This document shows positions 46,001-56,735 of a DNA stretch of 64,000 nucleotides, in pieces (position 1 is the first letter of the stretch; each line of letters opens with the position of its first letter). The notes below the pieces were generated by a model, which made no database searches, was not told the origin of the DNA, and was given only the letters and a program-made list of their open reading frames with translations. A program made the position numbers and the translations under genes. This stretch comes from Ilex aquifolium (Eukaryota; Streptophyta; Magnoliopsida; Aquifoliales; Aquifoliaceae), in the NCBI GenBank assembly GCA_951799425.1, contig OX637392.1, forward strand, positions 32,944,093-33,008,092. The letters run 5' to 3'.

Positions 46001-47111
46001 CTGCTAAGTCTGAGGTGTGATGGTGCAGACTCACCCCTAGGTCCCTGAAGTCCCTACTTGTAAGCCGTGTCCTCGACCTCAGCCTCAGCCCAAACCCTGG
46101 CCCATCTGGCCTGATTGCGGAGTCCCCGCTTATGAAATGGTAGGGGCCTATGTAGCACACTGGAACTAGAACTGGCCTGCCTGGCCCATGGTGGGATAGG
46201 GTGGAGTGAAAAATATCTGTGGATGCCCCATTAATGACTGGGACTGAGATGTCCCATAGTTCTCGGATCCTTGCCTTTGAGGAAAATCTCATTTCAAATG
46301 ACTCGATTGGTGGCATATGAAGCAAATCCTCTGGCCGACCTAATAGGTGGCCTTGAAATTTCTCCCACCTTGGGGGGATTGACCCTAGCCTTGGCTTTGA
46401 TAGCCTCGACCCTGCCCTTGATATCCTTGTGGGGTAGATTTTTTTTGCTTCTTCCCCAAACTAGTAGAAGAGGATTAACCCTCTTTCTTCTTATCCTTAG
46501 CACCCGCCTCTCGAATGCTCTTGGTGTCTTCTACTTCCCTCCCAATAGCTATAGTCATCTCGACCATCAAGTCTAGGTCTTGTAGGCGATGGCCCACAAT
46601 CTTTCCCTAAATGAACAATCTTTCCCTCCTCACTTTGGCCAAGTATGTGGCCACATAGTCTTCGACAAAACGGGCTTGCTCGGTGAACTTAGCGATGTAC
46701 TTCATCACTGTCATGTTCCCTTGCTTTAAATCCAAGGATTCCTAGGTTTTCACTTTCCGAACAGCCGATGGAAAATACTTGTCCATGAAGAGCTCGTGAA
46801 ACTCTTCCCATGTCATCGCCTCAAAGTTCTTTGAGGCCTTTGCCCAATTCCACCATAGATGGGCATCTCCCTCAAACTGGAATGTTGCTAGCCTGATCTT
46901 AGTGGCATCGGATGTGATCTCCATAGCCTCCAAGATCTTATCTACTTGTTGGAACCAATTGTCAGCCACCATCGAATCCGTCCCTCCCATAAAAGTCGGT
47001 GGCTTATGTGCCTTGAACTTTTGGAGGGTGTTCGAGCCTCCTTGGCCCACGTTGGCGCTAGTTTGTGCAAAGGTAGCCGTCATTGTGCTTATAGCCTCCA
47101 TGAAGGCTTGT
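46001..47111 (-). pseudogene. T1 gag, main part
   Basis: It contains KFKAHKPPTFMGG, NWFQQVDKILEAM and IRLATFQFEGDAHLWWNW (47050-46840) and EEFHELFMDKYFPSAVR. A knuckle region follows near 46330-46294 with ...GFASYATN. Several stops are present. The N-terminal side is interrupted by the solo LTR at 47117, and the frame resumes at 51907 with QPPPAFDQQAFMEAIS running across the junction. Confidence 0.82.
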
Positions 47112-47116
47112 TGATC

Positions 47117-50100
47117 TGTAACGCCCCAAAACACACCCTGGATGGCATTACATTCTAAAACATTCATATCATGAGAGCACTAATATAATTCCATCAATAA
47201 GAAAATTTTTCCATTCATCCTCCATATAATTTACAATATCATCCCAAAAGAATAAGCCAAGCTATGGCATTTACATCTCAAATGATCAAACGTAACTTAG
47301 CAGCGGAATAACAAAAGAAAACTAAACTTCACATGATTTCAAAATAAATTCTCAAGTCTAGTACAAAAGAAGCTATGTCTCTACAAGTCCACCTCGGGAT
47401 CTAGATTCCCCTCGGGTGAGGTCTCCCAATACCCCGGCTCGTCAACTCCGAGATTCTCCTCTAGCACCAAATCTGAAAATGTTTAACTGTAGGGGGTGAG
47501 CACAAAGCTCTGTAGCAAAATCTTCTCAAACTCATACAAGGTTTAGAAAAACGTATCTAAAATGGTCGGTCTCATTTTACAACATAGCATACATAATCTT
47601 TGAAGTAAAACAGGGACATTTTAGAATGGATCTCAAGTTTAAGTAGCAACAGTAATTTAAATGAACAGTAGAAAAAACCAAGATCCAATACATATCCATT
47701 TCCCAAAGTATAAACCATTTTTCCCACAAGGCCTTGTGGAATCCCATACTCCCACAAGTTCTTATAGGTAACCATTTACCACAATAATACAATAATCCGT
47801 AAATTGAATATTCCACAACCAAATGTATATGTATCTCAAACATGATGTAAGGCAAACCCCATGAATCAACACATTGAGTAATATCTAGCCCACACACACC
47901 CACACAAATCTTATCAAAGATATCCATCATTTAGGAAGGGCGTATGCCATACCAATGGCAGTGACGTATCCAACCCAGGTATTAGTATACTAACCCTCTG
48001 ACACGGCACCCGTGAGCAATAGCGGTTTAGTCTTACCAAAGCACAAACCCTGTAAAACCCGAGGAAATTTAAACTTTTGAGAAAAAGGGCAAAATGGTAA
48101 ATTGCCACTATGGTACAGGTTGTAAACCTGAAATTTTCTAGAGCTCGGATGACGAAACGGACATCACCGTTGGATTTTTCTCGCGAAACCTAGTTACCTT
48201 GTCAAATTTCATTGAATTCCGAGCTAGTCGAATTTTTCGCGTTTTACTAGACGGTCGGACCTCGGGAGACCCAAAAAAAAAACGAAATTCTGAATAAAAT
48301 TTTAAATTTTGGAGAAATAAATTACGGCAAGTTAAAATAAAAATATTTTGAACTTGAACCGGAGCGAAATTTAATCGTTTCGGGGCTAAAACGGACCCGA
48401 GAAATAAGGGCCGTGTGGCGCATTGTGGGCCAAGTATTTAAAGGGGAGAAAATCAGATTTTCTCCCCATTTGTTCAGCCGGTTTTAGCGTGAGAAAGAAG
48501 AGAGGGAAAAGCTAGGTTTTCTCCACTTTCTCTCTAAGATCCTCGTCTCCACGGAGCTCAAATCAACTCAAACCAAGAGGAAGAATTGTTCTCCTCTTCA
48601 AGGGCTACAAAACCCTACCAAGAAGGACGAATTTCACCGAAGTTCCAAAATCGAGCTTGGAGAAATCAAGGGTTTTGGGCAAGATAGAGATTCTTGAAGG
48701 TGTCTACCAAGTGGGTTTACGCTTCAAGAGGTAGGGTTTCTTCCTACTAAGGTTTATTCCAAATCTAGAATGTTTTAGTGAAATGGGTAGGATGATAGGA
48801 TGTGTATCTCTTGCCTATTTGTTTGATTTGGGTGAAATGGTTATGGATTTGGGTAAAGATCAATTCTAATTGGATTGGTAATTAGAAGTTTCTAAAAGAG
48901 ATTTCTAGAATTGGGTACATGAAATTAATCCAATGTGAATCTTGGGTTATATGGAATTGTGGGCATGTTATGTGTTTATGTATATGCCTTGAGGAATTTA
49001 AGATGTTGATAACATGATTATGTGACAACATGCTTGTAAATTGTTTTATGGAAATTATATGCTTATGATATGATTTTGCCATGAAGTGTGTGAAATGTGT
49101 TGTAAATGTTCATATGTTACTCATACCATATTGAACATTGTATTATTGTTGCAATGGGACATCACATTGCATATGCACGGGAACATCGCATTTAGTGGGT
49201 GTGTGTGCATGGTGGTTGTCTTCACCAAGTTTGGTGGACGACGAGTGGGCTCGGGTGATACGGGTCGATGACCTAGTCGAGTCTCACGGTTTGCATGGTT
49301 GTTAGGGTTGGGGTAGCAAGAAGGGCTAGACTATCCCTCGGGTGGGAGACCCGGTGATTGGATATGCACTACGTTGGTATATGAGCTCATAAAGTGTGTC
49401 GGTGTACGCGGAACCGTTGGTGGAAGTCCATGAATTCCGTGTAGGTTGGGTGACCTTTGGTGTGAGTCCATGAACATCCACCCCTATAAAGACCCTAGAA
49501 TGAAATGTCATTTGATGTGCAACATAAATGACGGATTGGTACACATTGGCACTTGCATGTGTAGAGGAGCCGGGAAGGGCTCGGTTGATATGCATGAGTG
49601 GGTCTCACCTCATTCCATAGCATGGCATTGCAAATTCCATCATTGAATATATTTCTTTGCTTGGGATGTTATGAATTGTTGATTTTGGCATGTGAACATT
49701 TCATATGCATTTAGGTTGGGGAGTAGCCTCATTAGGAGATACGCTATTGAGCGTGGCTCACCCTTTGTGGAAAAAACATTTCAGGTGCGGGGTTTACACC
49801 GGTGGACGGCTCCCATTTCGAGCCTCAAGGTTGAAGAAAGCCGACTTGTGGCTTTTATGTTTATTTTGTAAAGCTTTTGTAAGAATTCCATTTTGATATG
49901 TAAATATATGGAATCAATTGTAATAGAACTTGTACAAACCATGTTTTATATGGAAATCCTTGTCAAACATGTATTTGATGAATTGGGAAAGGTTTTGAAT
50001 GGATTGGAAATGAAAATTTGTTGAAAATGGCAAAACTGGGCAGAGAGTACCGGTACTGGGTACCGGTACAGTATGGTACCGGTACTGTGTACCGGTACCC

Positions 50101-51901
50101 CCTTTCCAGTAGGTTAACAGTACCGGTACTGTGTACCGGTACATCGGGGTACCGGTACTGTGTACCGGTACACTCTCCAAAAATTACTGATTTTTAAATT
50201 GCTTTGCCCTATTTTCAATCTATGTTTTCCCTTCCTCCAATGATGTAAATGGACTATAATGGAGTGTAAATCAAGGTGCGTTGGGTCTTGGTTAAACCAA
50301 ATGAATAATTGATTTCAATTTATAGTTGTGGGTTATGATTCCGGTTAAAGGAATGTTATTTGACGTGGTGTCGGGTTTAAGGGACATTCACAGATACTTC
50401 CGCGGGTTGACGGATGGTCAACGGTTAATATAGGACCCCCGGAAATTGGGGCGTCACAAACCCCACTACGAGTGGTAGGAAAATGCCAACCCACACGGAG
50501 CAAGCAACACGTCTACCCACTCTACGATATCTCGTCAAAGGCCACCCATGGTCATCTCACACTCATAAGAGATACAATACCAAACCCAATTTCACAATTT
50601 ACAAGTATATCTTAAAAATCCCCAAATTGAGCATGTGACATTTTCAATAACCAACCAAGAAAAATGCAAGAGATCACAACAATATCATTTTATTACTCAA
50701 CACAAAACACTATGATTTTGAAATCAAGAATAAAGGAAGAGTTCAAGAGGAAAACCCATCACTCTTGAAAACTAGGATTTTTCAAACCAAAAAGAGATTG
50801 CATGGGTATTCAACCCTAACTTTGTGTAAAACATGTTAACAATTGCAAAAAGAACCAAGAAACAATGAAACCATAGCAAATACATATCATTAAGAATCAA
50901 AACATACATATTTATTAACCCTAACATCAATGTAAGAGAAAGAGAAGAAATCCCCTACTTGGTGTTCTTGAAATCTAGGGTTTGATCTTGAATCACTCTT
51001 AAATCCTTTGTTTCTCCCTTTTGATCTTGTGTTTTCTCCTTCTTTATTCTTTTCTAAGACTCTCTCTAGGATTCCAAGAGGTGTGGGTAAGGGTGTAGTG
51101 AAAGTGTAGAAGAAGAGAGTAGAAGAATGGTGTTCTTGAGGAATTTCGGTTTTGATCTCTACAAGGGGTAACTCTCTCAAGATCTTTGTGTTTTTCTCTC
51201 ATTTTCTCTTCTCTTAGGGCTCTAAGATGTTTGGGGTGAGAGTGGGATGGAAGAATGGGTCAAATGAGGCTTAAAAGGGTATTTTAAAACACCAAAATCC
51301 CGACTTTTATCGGGTGTACCGGTACGCTGTACCGGTACGGTTTAGCTACTGGTTCGGGCGTACCGGTACGGTACCGTACCGGTACTGTGTACCGGTACAC
51401 TTCGGCTGCTTCGACTTTCAGGGAAGTTTTGACCCATTTAGAGGTCGAATTGGAAAAGTTTTGTGAGATACACTTTTGTAGCCCTAGATGTCTACTATCT
51501 ACTGTCAAAATTTCAGATCAATTGGACATCTGGATAAAAAGTTAAGACTTAAATACTAGAAGGTGTCCCAACTCCTTTTTACCCAAATTTTTCTCTAAGT
51601 GTGTTTTCACTCCGGAATATTTCCTAACTTCCAATACACCTCATATTACCTCTCCCAAGGTTGTTCGACCTTCCGGATTCAATGGACACCTTATTTTGAC
51701 CTAAAAATATTTAGAAACTTCCATAATCCCTCTTCTCAAGTTTACACACCTTCGAAACTTAAACTTTCCAATCCATTCCTAAGCCAACCAAAACCATCTC
51801 AAACCTCTCCAACACATATTTCTACACATATCCACATTTTTACCACAATTATTTACTATATATTTATATACATATATAAAAGAAAAATGCGGGGTGTTAC
51901 A
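47117..51901 (-). repeat. Solo LTR, family B, inside T1 gag (itself interrupted)
   Basis: On the plus strand it begins TGTAACGCCCC and ends GGGTGTTACA. It is flanked by the perfect 5-bp duplication TGATC (47112-47116 and 51902-51906). Without the nested solo LTR it is about 2.37 kb. Five exact GTACCGGTAC copies lie at 51316-51398. The T1 gag frame is restored when it is removed. Confidence 0.92.
48051..50458 (+). repeat. Solo LTR, family A, nested in the family B LTR
   Basis: Begins TGTAAAACCCGAGG and ends GGGGCGTCACA, with perfect duplication AACCC (48046-48050 and 50459-50463). It is related to 18652-21082 along its length. Eight exact GTACCGGTAC copies lie at 50047-50171. It is at the third level of the nest and in the opposite orientation to T1. 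Confidence 0.93.
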
Positions 51902-51906
51902 TGATC

Positions 51907-52176
51907 AAAAGCCGGTGGTGGTTGGTTGTTGTTTTGTCTCACTGGTAGGAGGCGTGCCTCCTACCAGTAGACGCCCAAACCATAAGCTTTCCCATTCTTT
52001 CTCTTTTCCGACCCCCAAGATTATGTTTTATAACCCTAGTATCTCATTTTCACACACATTTAATCATGCATATAATCACATATCACACAACATAGAGCAT
52101 TTAATGTACATAACATGTAATGCATAATGGATGCAATGGCTTAACCCACTCTACCCTCAAGTCCAAGCTAATCGGG
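51907..52176 (-). pseudogene. T1 leader and gag N-terminus
   Basis: This region lies between the PBS and the solo LTR. The minus-strand frame adjoining 51907 reads NNNQPPPAFDQQ across the junction. It includes a 28-bp perfect hairpin at 51941-51968. The true gag start cannot be placed. Confidence 0.6.
51941..51968. repeat. 28-bp hairpin, 13-bp arms
   Basis: Arms ACTGGTAGGAGGC and GCCTCCTACCAGT are separated by GT. It is located about 210 nt downstream of the T1 PBS. Confidence 0.9.
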
Positions 52177-52194
52177 AACCTAAGCTCTGATACA
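52177..52194 (-). other. Primer-binding site of T1
   Basis: The minus strand reads TGTATCAGAGCTTAGGTT, one base from the iMet form TGGTATCAGAGC in its first 12 positions. It lies 4 nt from the 5' LTR. Confidence 0.8.
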
Positions 52195-52198
52195 AAGT

Positions 52199-54647
52199 TG
52201 TGACGCTCCAAAATCTGGGGGTCCTTTCTCAACCCTTTGATCACCCATCAACTCGCGGAAGTACGAGTGAATGTCGTATAACCTGACACCACGTCATTAC
52301 ATCCCCTTCACCGGGATCATAACCAAAACAATTTTTTGGCAAAGTCTCCCTTGTACCGGAACACTACCAAATGCATAACCTATACACAAATCAACCACAT
52401 GACCATTCCAAGGTTCAAACCCCAATAATTAGGATTTATTATTTTCCATTTACATCATTCATAGATGGTCGTTAAAAAAAGTGAATGCCCCTCAATGTTA
52501 CATTTTAAGATTTTAAGTTTTTGGGAGGAAGTACTGATACCTCGCATAAGTGGTACCAGTACCTAAGCCTTCTGTTTGCCAGGTATGGGTACCTATGTGA
52601 CTTGGTATCGGTACTGAGTCCACTGTTTGTTAGGTACCGGTACCTATTTATCCTGGTATCGGTACCTGAGCCCACTGTCCATCGGGGTACCAGTACCTGA
52701 GGTCTAGGTACTGGTACCTGAGCCCACTTGAATCCAGGTACTGGTTCGTGCAAGCTTAGGTACCGGTACTTGGGTCATCCGACAGCGTGGTACCGGTACC
52801 TGAGAACCTAGGTACCAGTACCTAAGCCCAGAATTTCCCTAATCTATCCAATTTTCAACTCTAATTCATCCAATCTCATTTTGTATTCATTCATTCATTC
52901 ATTTACATCAAAACATTCTCCAATAGAGTCACATTACATGCTATATTACCAATATACAAGTTCAAAACGAATTTACATATTTGATTTACAAATTGCAATT
53001 CAAAAGCCACATTCCGGCTTTGTTATCAACAATGACCTAAATAAGGGTCGTCCACCGGCGCTTGTCCAACATCTGAAATATGTTCCCATAAAGGGTGAGT
53101 CACGCTTAATAGGGTATCTCCTAAGGAGGCTACTCCCCAACTAGTTGTATATGAAATGTTACATGCAATTCAACAATTCAAGCATTCGTTCAAAAACATA
53201 TGCTTCATAAATGAATGTTATATTTTTCATGTCATGTCATGAGATGGAACTCACACATGCAATGTAAATTCGAGCCCTCCACCAGTTCCCATAACACATG
53301 TCATGTCATGCTCATGCTTCCGGGCATTCCAAGCCCCCACCATTGATGTTACGCATCCAATGACCATTTTATAAAATCCTTGTGTCTTTCTTGGGGTGGG
53401 TATTTACAAACTTCCATCAAAAGGGGTATCCAACTGACATGGCATTTATGGAATTTCACCAATGGCTCCGTGTACGCCGACATACTTTATGGACTCAATA
53501 CCAATGGGAGTGCGTATCCTAAGTCACCGGGTCTTGGACCTGAGGGAGAATCTAGCTCGTCTTACTAACCCTGACACATATTTTTAATGAAACATGTGAG
53601 ACTCAGTTAAACCTAGGTCCAACCTTTCTGAGCCCACGTATTAACCCACCAAAGATGGTTTTTTATCAGAACCATACACACACACCTACACTCATGTCGA
53701 AAGCCCACGAATGTGATGCTACCCGTGTATATGCAAATGCAATGTACAATTGCAATTACAATATCATGTTCATCATATCATATGCATATTATGAACATAT
53801 TCAATGTCTACCAACAATCTCCAATTTCTCAAATGTCAATTATATCATAAAATATATAATTACATTCCACAACACCACCAAACATGTTATAACATATTCA
53901 ATACACATAACACACTTAATCAATCATAGGTATTTTATCAAACACCTACAAGACACAAAGATTATGTAAACACATAGCATACCCAAAACATCACTTTCTT
54001 CGTGAAATTCAAAGTCAAGGAATTTCATCATACCAAATCATACAAGAATTGGTTTAAACATTCTTATACTCATTTTCATATTCTAACAATTCTAGGTATG
54101 TGTTATACATGAGATTTTATCTCTAACACCCTACGCATTTCATATTTCAAACCTAGGTTAGAAATAAACCTAATTTGGAAAGGAACCCTATCTCTTGTAG
54201 CATATATTCGTGTAGAAGACATCCCAAAGATCTCAAATCAAGCTTTCAAAACTCGATCTCGGAAATCCTGTCCTTGAGATCTTGGCGAAACTCACAATCT
54301 TTAGTATGTAAGTGTAGCTCTCATCATGTGGAACAACTTTATCTCTTAGCCCAAAGAGATCTAATGGTCGGATCGCCGTAAATTGGAGGAAGAATATGAG
54401 GAGAAGCCCTGGTTTTCTATCTCTTCTTTCTCTCTCTTTTTCTAGAAATTGCAGGTGTAGAATGAGAGAAAATTTTGATTTTTTTCCTTTTTATACCCCC
54501 CTTGATTGTTTGGTCCACAACGCGCCACACGTCCATCTTTTCTGATCAAAGTTTGTTCCGAATCAATTTAAATCTAGTCTCATTTTAGGTTCAATACATA
54601 TTTATTGAACTAACTTTAAATTATTTCCTGAATTTCGCAATTAAATC
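52199..54647 (-). repeat. 5' LTR of T1 (family A), truncated
   Basis: Collinear with the 3' LTR at 28287-30857, including the degenerate GTACCGGTAC array (52530-52830) and the (CATT)n repeat (52884-52904). It ends at about 54647, where the 3' LTR continues for about 230 more bases. So the outer end of T1 is lost, with no duplication matching the left flank. Confidence 0.88.
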
Positions 54648-54741
54648 CTAAGTGGGGTGGCGGCGTTGGTGGTGGTTGTGAAGTGTTTTGTAGAGAAGTG
54701 ATTTTAAAGAAATAGAAGTTATTTTTGTTTACTTTTATTTA

Positions 54742-55385
54742 TCTATATTACTTATAAATGTCAGCATCTATGAAAAACTTTTAATTTCATATTTTATCAT
54801 TAATTATTACTATAATACCAATTATACCCTCACATATCTTTATTAATATTATTTTTTTTTTCCATATCCTATTAGCCCATAAATTTCATTTGAATCAAAA
54901 CTCTTCTTATTAGATAACAACTTTAATTACAATTGTAACTCTAAGAACTCCAATTATCCATAATTTTATTAAAATATAGTTGTAACATTAGATTTTATGA
55001 TCAAATATATGTCATATATTTTTTGGTATGAAACGATATCATAATAGTAATACGGACAAAAGTATTACAATCTAATCAATCTCTTTGTTAATAAAATATA
55101 ATACATTTATAATATAATTAGATGTGCAAATACTCAAGAATAACAATTTTTAAACTCCATTATAAACAACAAAGGAAATGTTTAAGAGGGCCAGAGAAAT
55201 GCTTGAAAATAACATATTAGATATTGTAAGAAGGGTAGAATAGATTAATAATTATATTTAGTAATAATTAAAATAAAAATAAATTGTTCGACATATAATT
55301 GATTATTCATTTTAATTACAAATATAATAATAAGTAATTTATTATTTAAATATATTGACGTGCAACGCACGTCGTGCATTGCTAG
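54742..55385 (+). mobile_element. Non-autonomous Helitron
   Basis: It starts TCTATATTACTTATAAA after an A and ends with a hairpin ACGTGC-AAC-GCACGT followed by CGTGCATTGCTAG before a T. This is the plant Helitron pattern (5' TC, 3' hairpin then CTAG, insertion between A and T, no target duplication). It is AT-rich, 644 bp, with no Rep/helicase. Confidence 0.75.
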
Positions 55386-56412
55386 TTTATTTAAGTGGTA
55401 AAACTACTTTTGACTTATTTTGAAGTAATTAAAAAAATTGTTCCAAACACTACTTTTTTAAATAAAAAAATACTTATGAGAAGTCATAAGTACTAGAAAC
55501 ATGAACAGTTATCTCAAACATACTTTAAATGGCCTATTTTCTCTATTAAATTTAAAAAATTAATATTAACCGTCAGATTAACTTTAAAATAAAATTTAAA
55601 ACGATCTCAACCGCAAAAAATCATTTTTTATGTCTTCAATCTTTGTACTTTATTATTTAGATAATGAAGGTCCTAACTCCTCTAAAACAAATATAAATGA
55701 GGGTATTAATCAATCTACTTCGACAGCCATTGCAAACTCTATTAATAACCTAACGACGTATCAGAGTAGTTCTAATCATTTATGACTGCAACTGAGGAAG
55801 AAGGCCCGGAGGTCACCTAATTTCTCACAAAAACGAGCTTATGATAACAGCATCGGTCGTAATAGCAACTAGGAATGGTTACACAGAAACAACTTCAACA
55901 CATAACAGTCTAGATGGGGTAGGAAGGGGAAAGTAAAAGTAAAGTGAGATATGTTTTGTCAACAGAACCTAAAAACAATTCTGGAGAGATTTTCCATAAC
56001 AGAATTATTTCGTATAAACAAAATTAGAATAAAAACTACTTTTCTTACCAACAAAACGAGCATCCCAATTATACTCATTTTTCATTCCAATTATCCTCAT
56101 TTTCTCATCTTTCTGTGTGTTCTTATTTACCTTTTCCTTCTCTCAAAAAGATAAAGTGGGGAAGCATCGAGTCATTTGGAGCACATTTTGATTCGAAGGA
56201 TCTCATAGTTTACAGAATACAGAAGAGTAAGCAAACTGTATGCACCATTTGAGATATACAACATTTTCTATTTTTCATCAGCTAGTAATATCAGATTGCC
56301 TTTTTTTGTCTATCTCTATTTCTTTTTCCCCTCAACCAATTTGTACAAGTAAAGAAAATGTATGAAGGGAAATGAAACCAACAGGCTTGGAGAAACTATA
56401 CTACAATGGCGA
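55386..56412. other. Intergenic region, 3' of the TLC-domain gene
   Basis: AT-rich at the left, more mixed to the right. The end next to 56412 probably includes the 3' untranslated region of the TLC-domain gene, but no clear polyadenylation signal was found. No other gene is visible. Confidence 0.4.
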
Positions 56413-56667
56413 TCACTGCCTCTTTGCTAAAGTTTTTCTCAAACCTTTGATAATCTTTCCAAACCACATCAAGTTCATGGTAGCAAGCGCAGACGGCACA
56501 GAAAATACCAAGAGAAAACCGAATGTGTGCATCTTAGTGACCTGCAAGTCATTCAAGGATCTCTTACTGTTACTACAATTTATTCTGGGCGCAAATCCAG
56601 GACATCATAAGGATCATATGAAATATTCTATAAAAGAGATACAATTCTAAGGGAAACATATTTTGTG

Positions 56668-56735
<68 letters not shown>

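Larger units (their letters stand above)
28287..54647 (-). mobile_element. Chromovirus-type Ty3/gypsy retrotransposon T1, with nested insertions
   Basis: Minus-strand order: 5' LTR (54647-52199, outer end missing), iMet-type PBS (52194-52177), gag, protease, RT, RNase H, integrase with a chromodomain remnant, polypurine tract (30870-30858) and 3' LTR (30857-28287). It is interrupted by element C (32037-43719) inside integrase and by a solo LTR (47117-51901) inside gag; coding frames rejoin after removal of each. The PBS, the LTR ends and the chromodomain remnant suggest the Tekay/Del branch. Coding regions are full of stops. The nest is three levels deep. Confidence 0.9.

Noticed and set aside
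47117-51901. Family B LTR as the 5' LTR of T1
   Set aside because: It has its own TGATC duplication and splits the gag frame; the true T1 5' LTR with a PBS lies at 52199.
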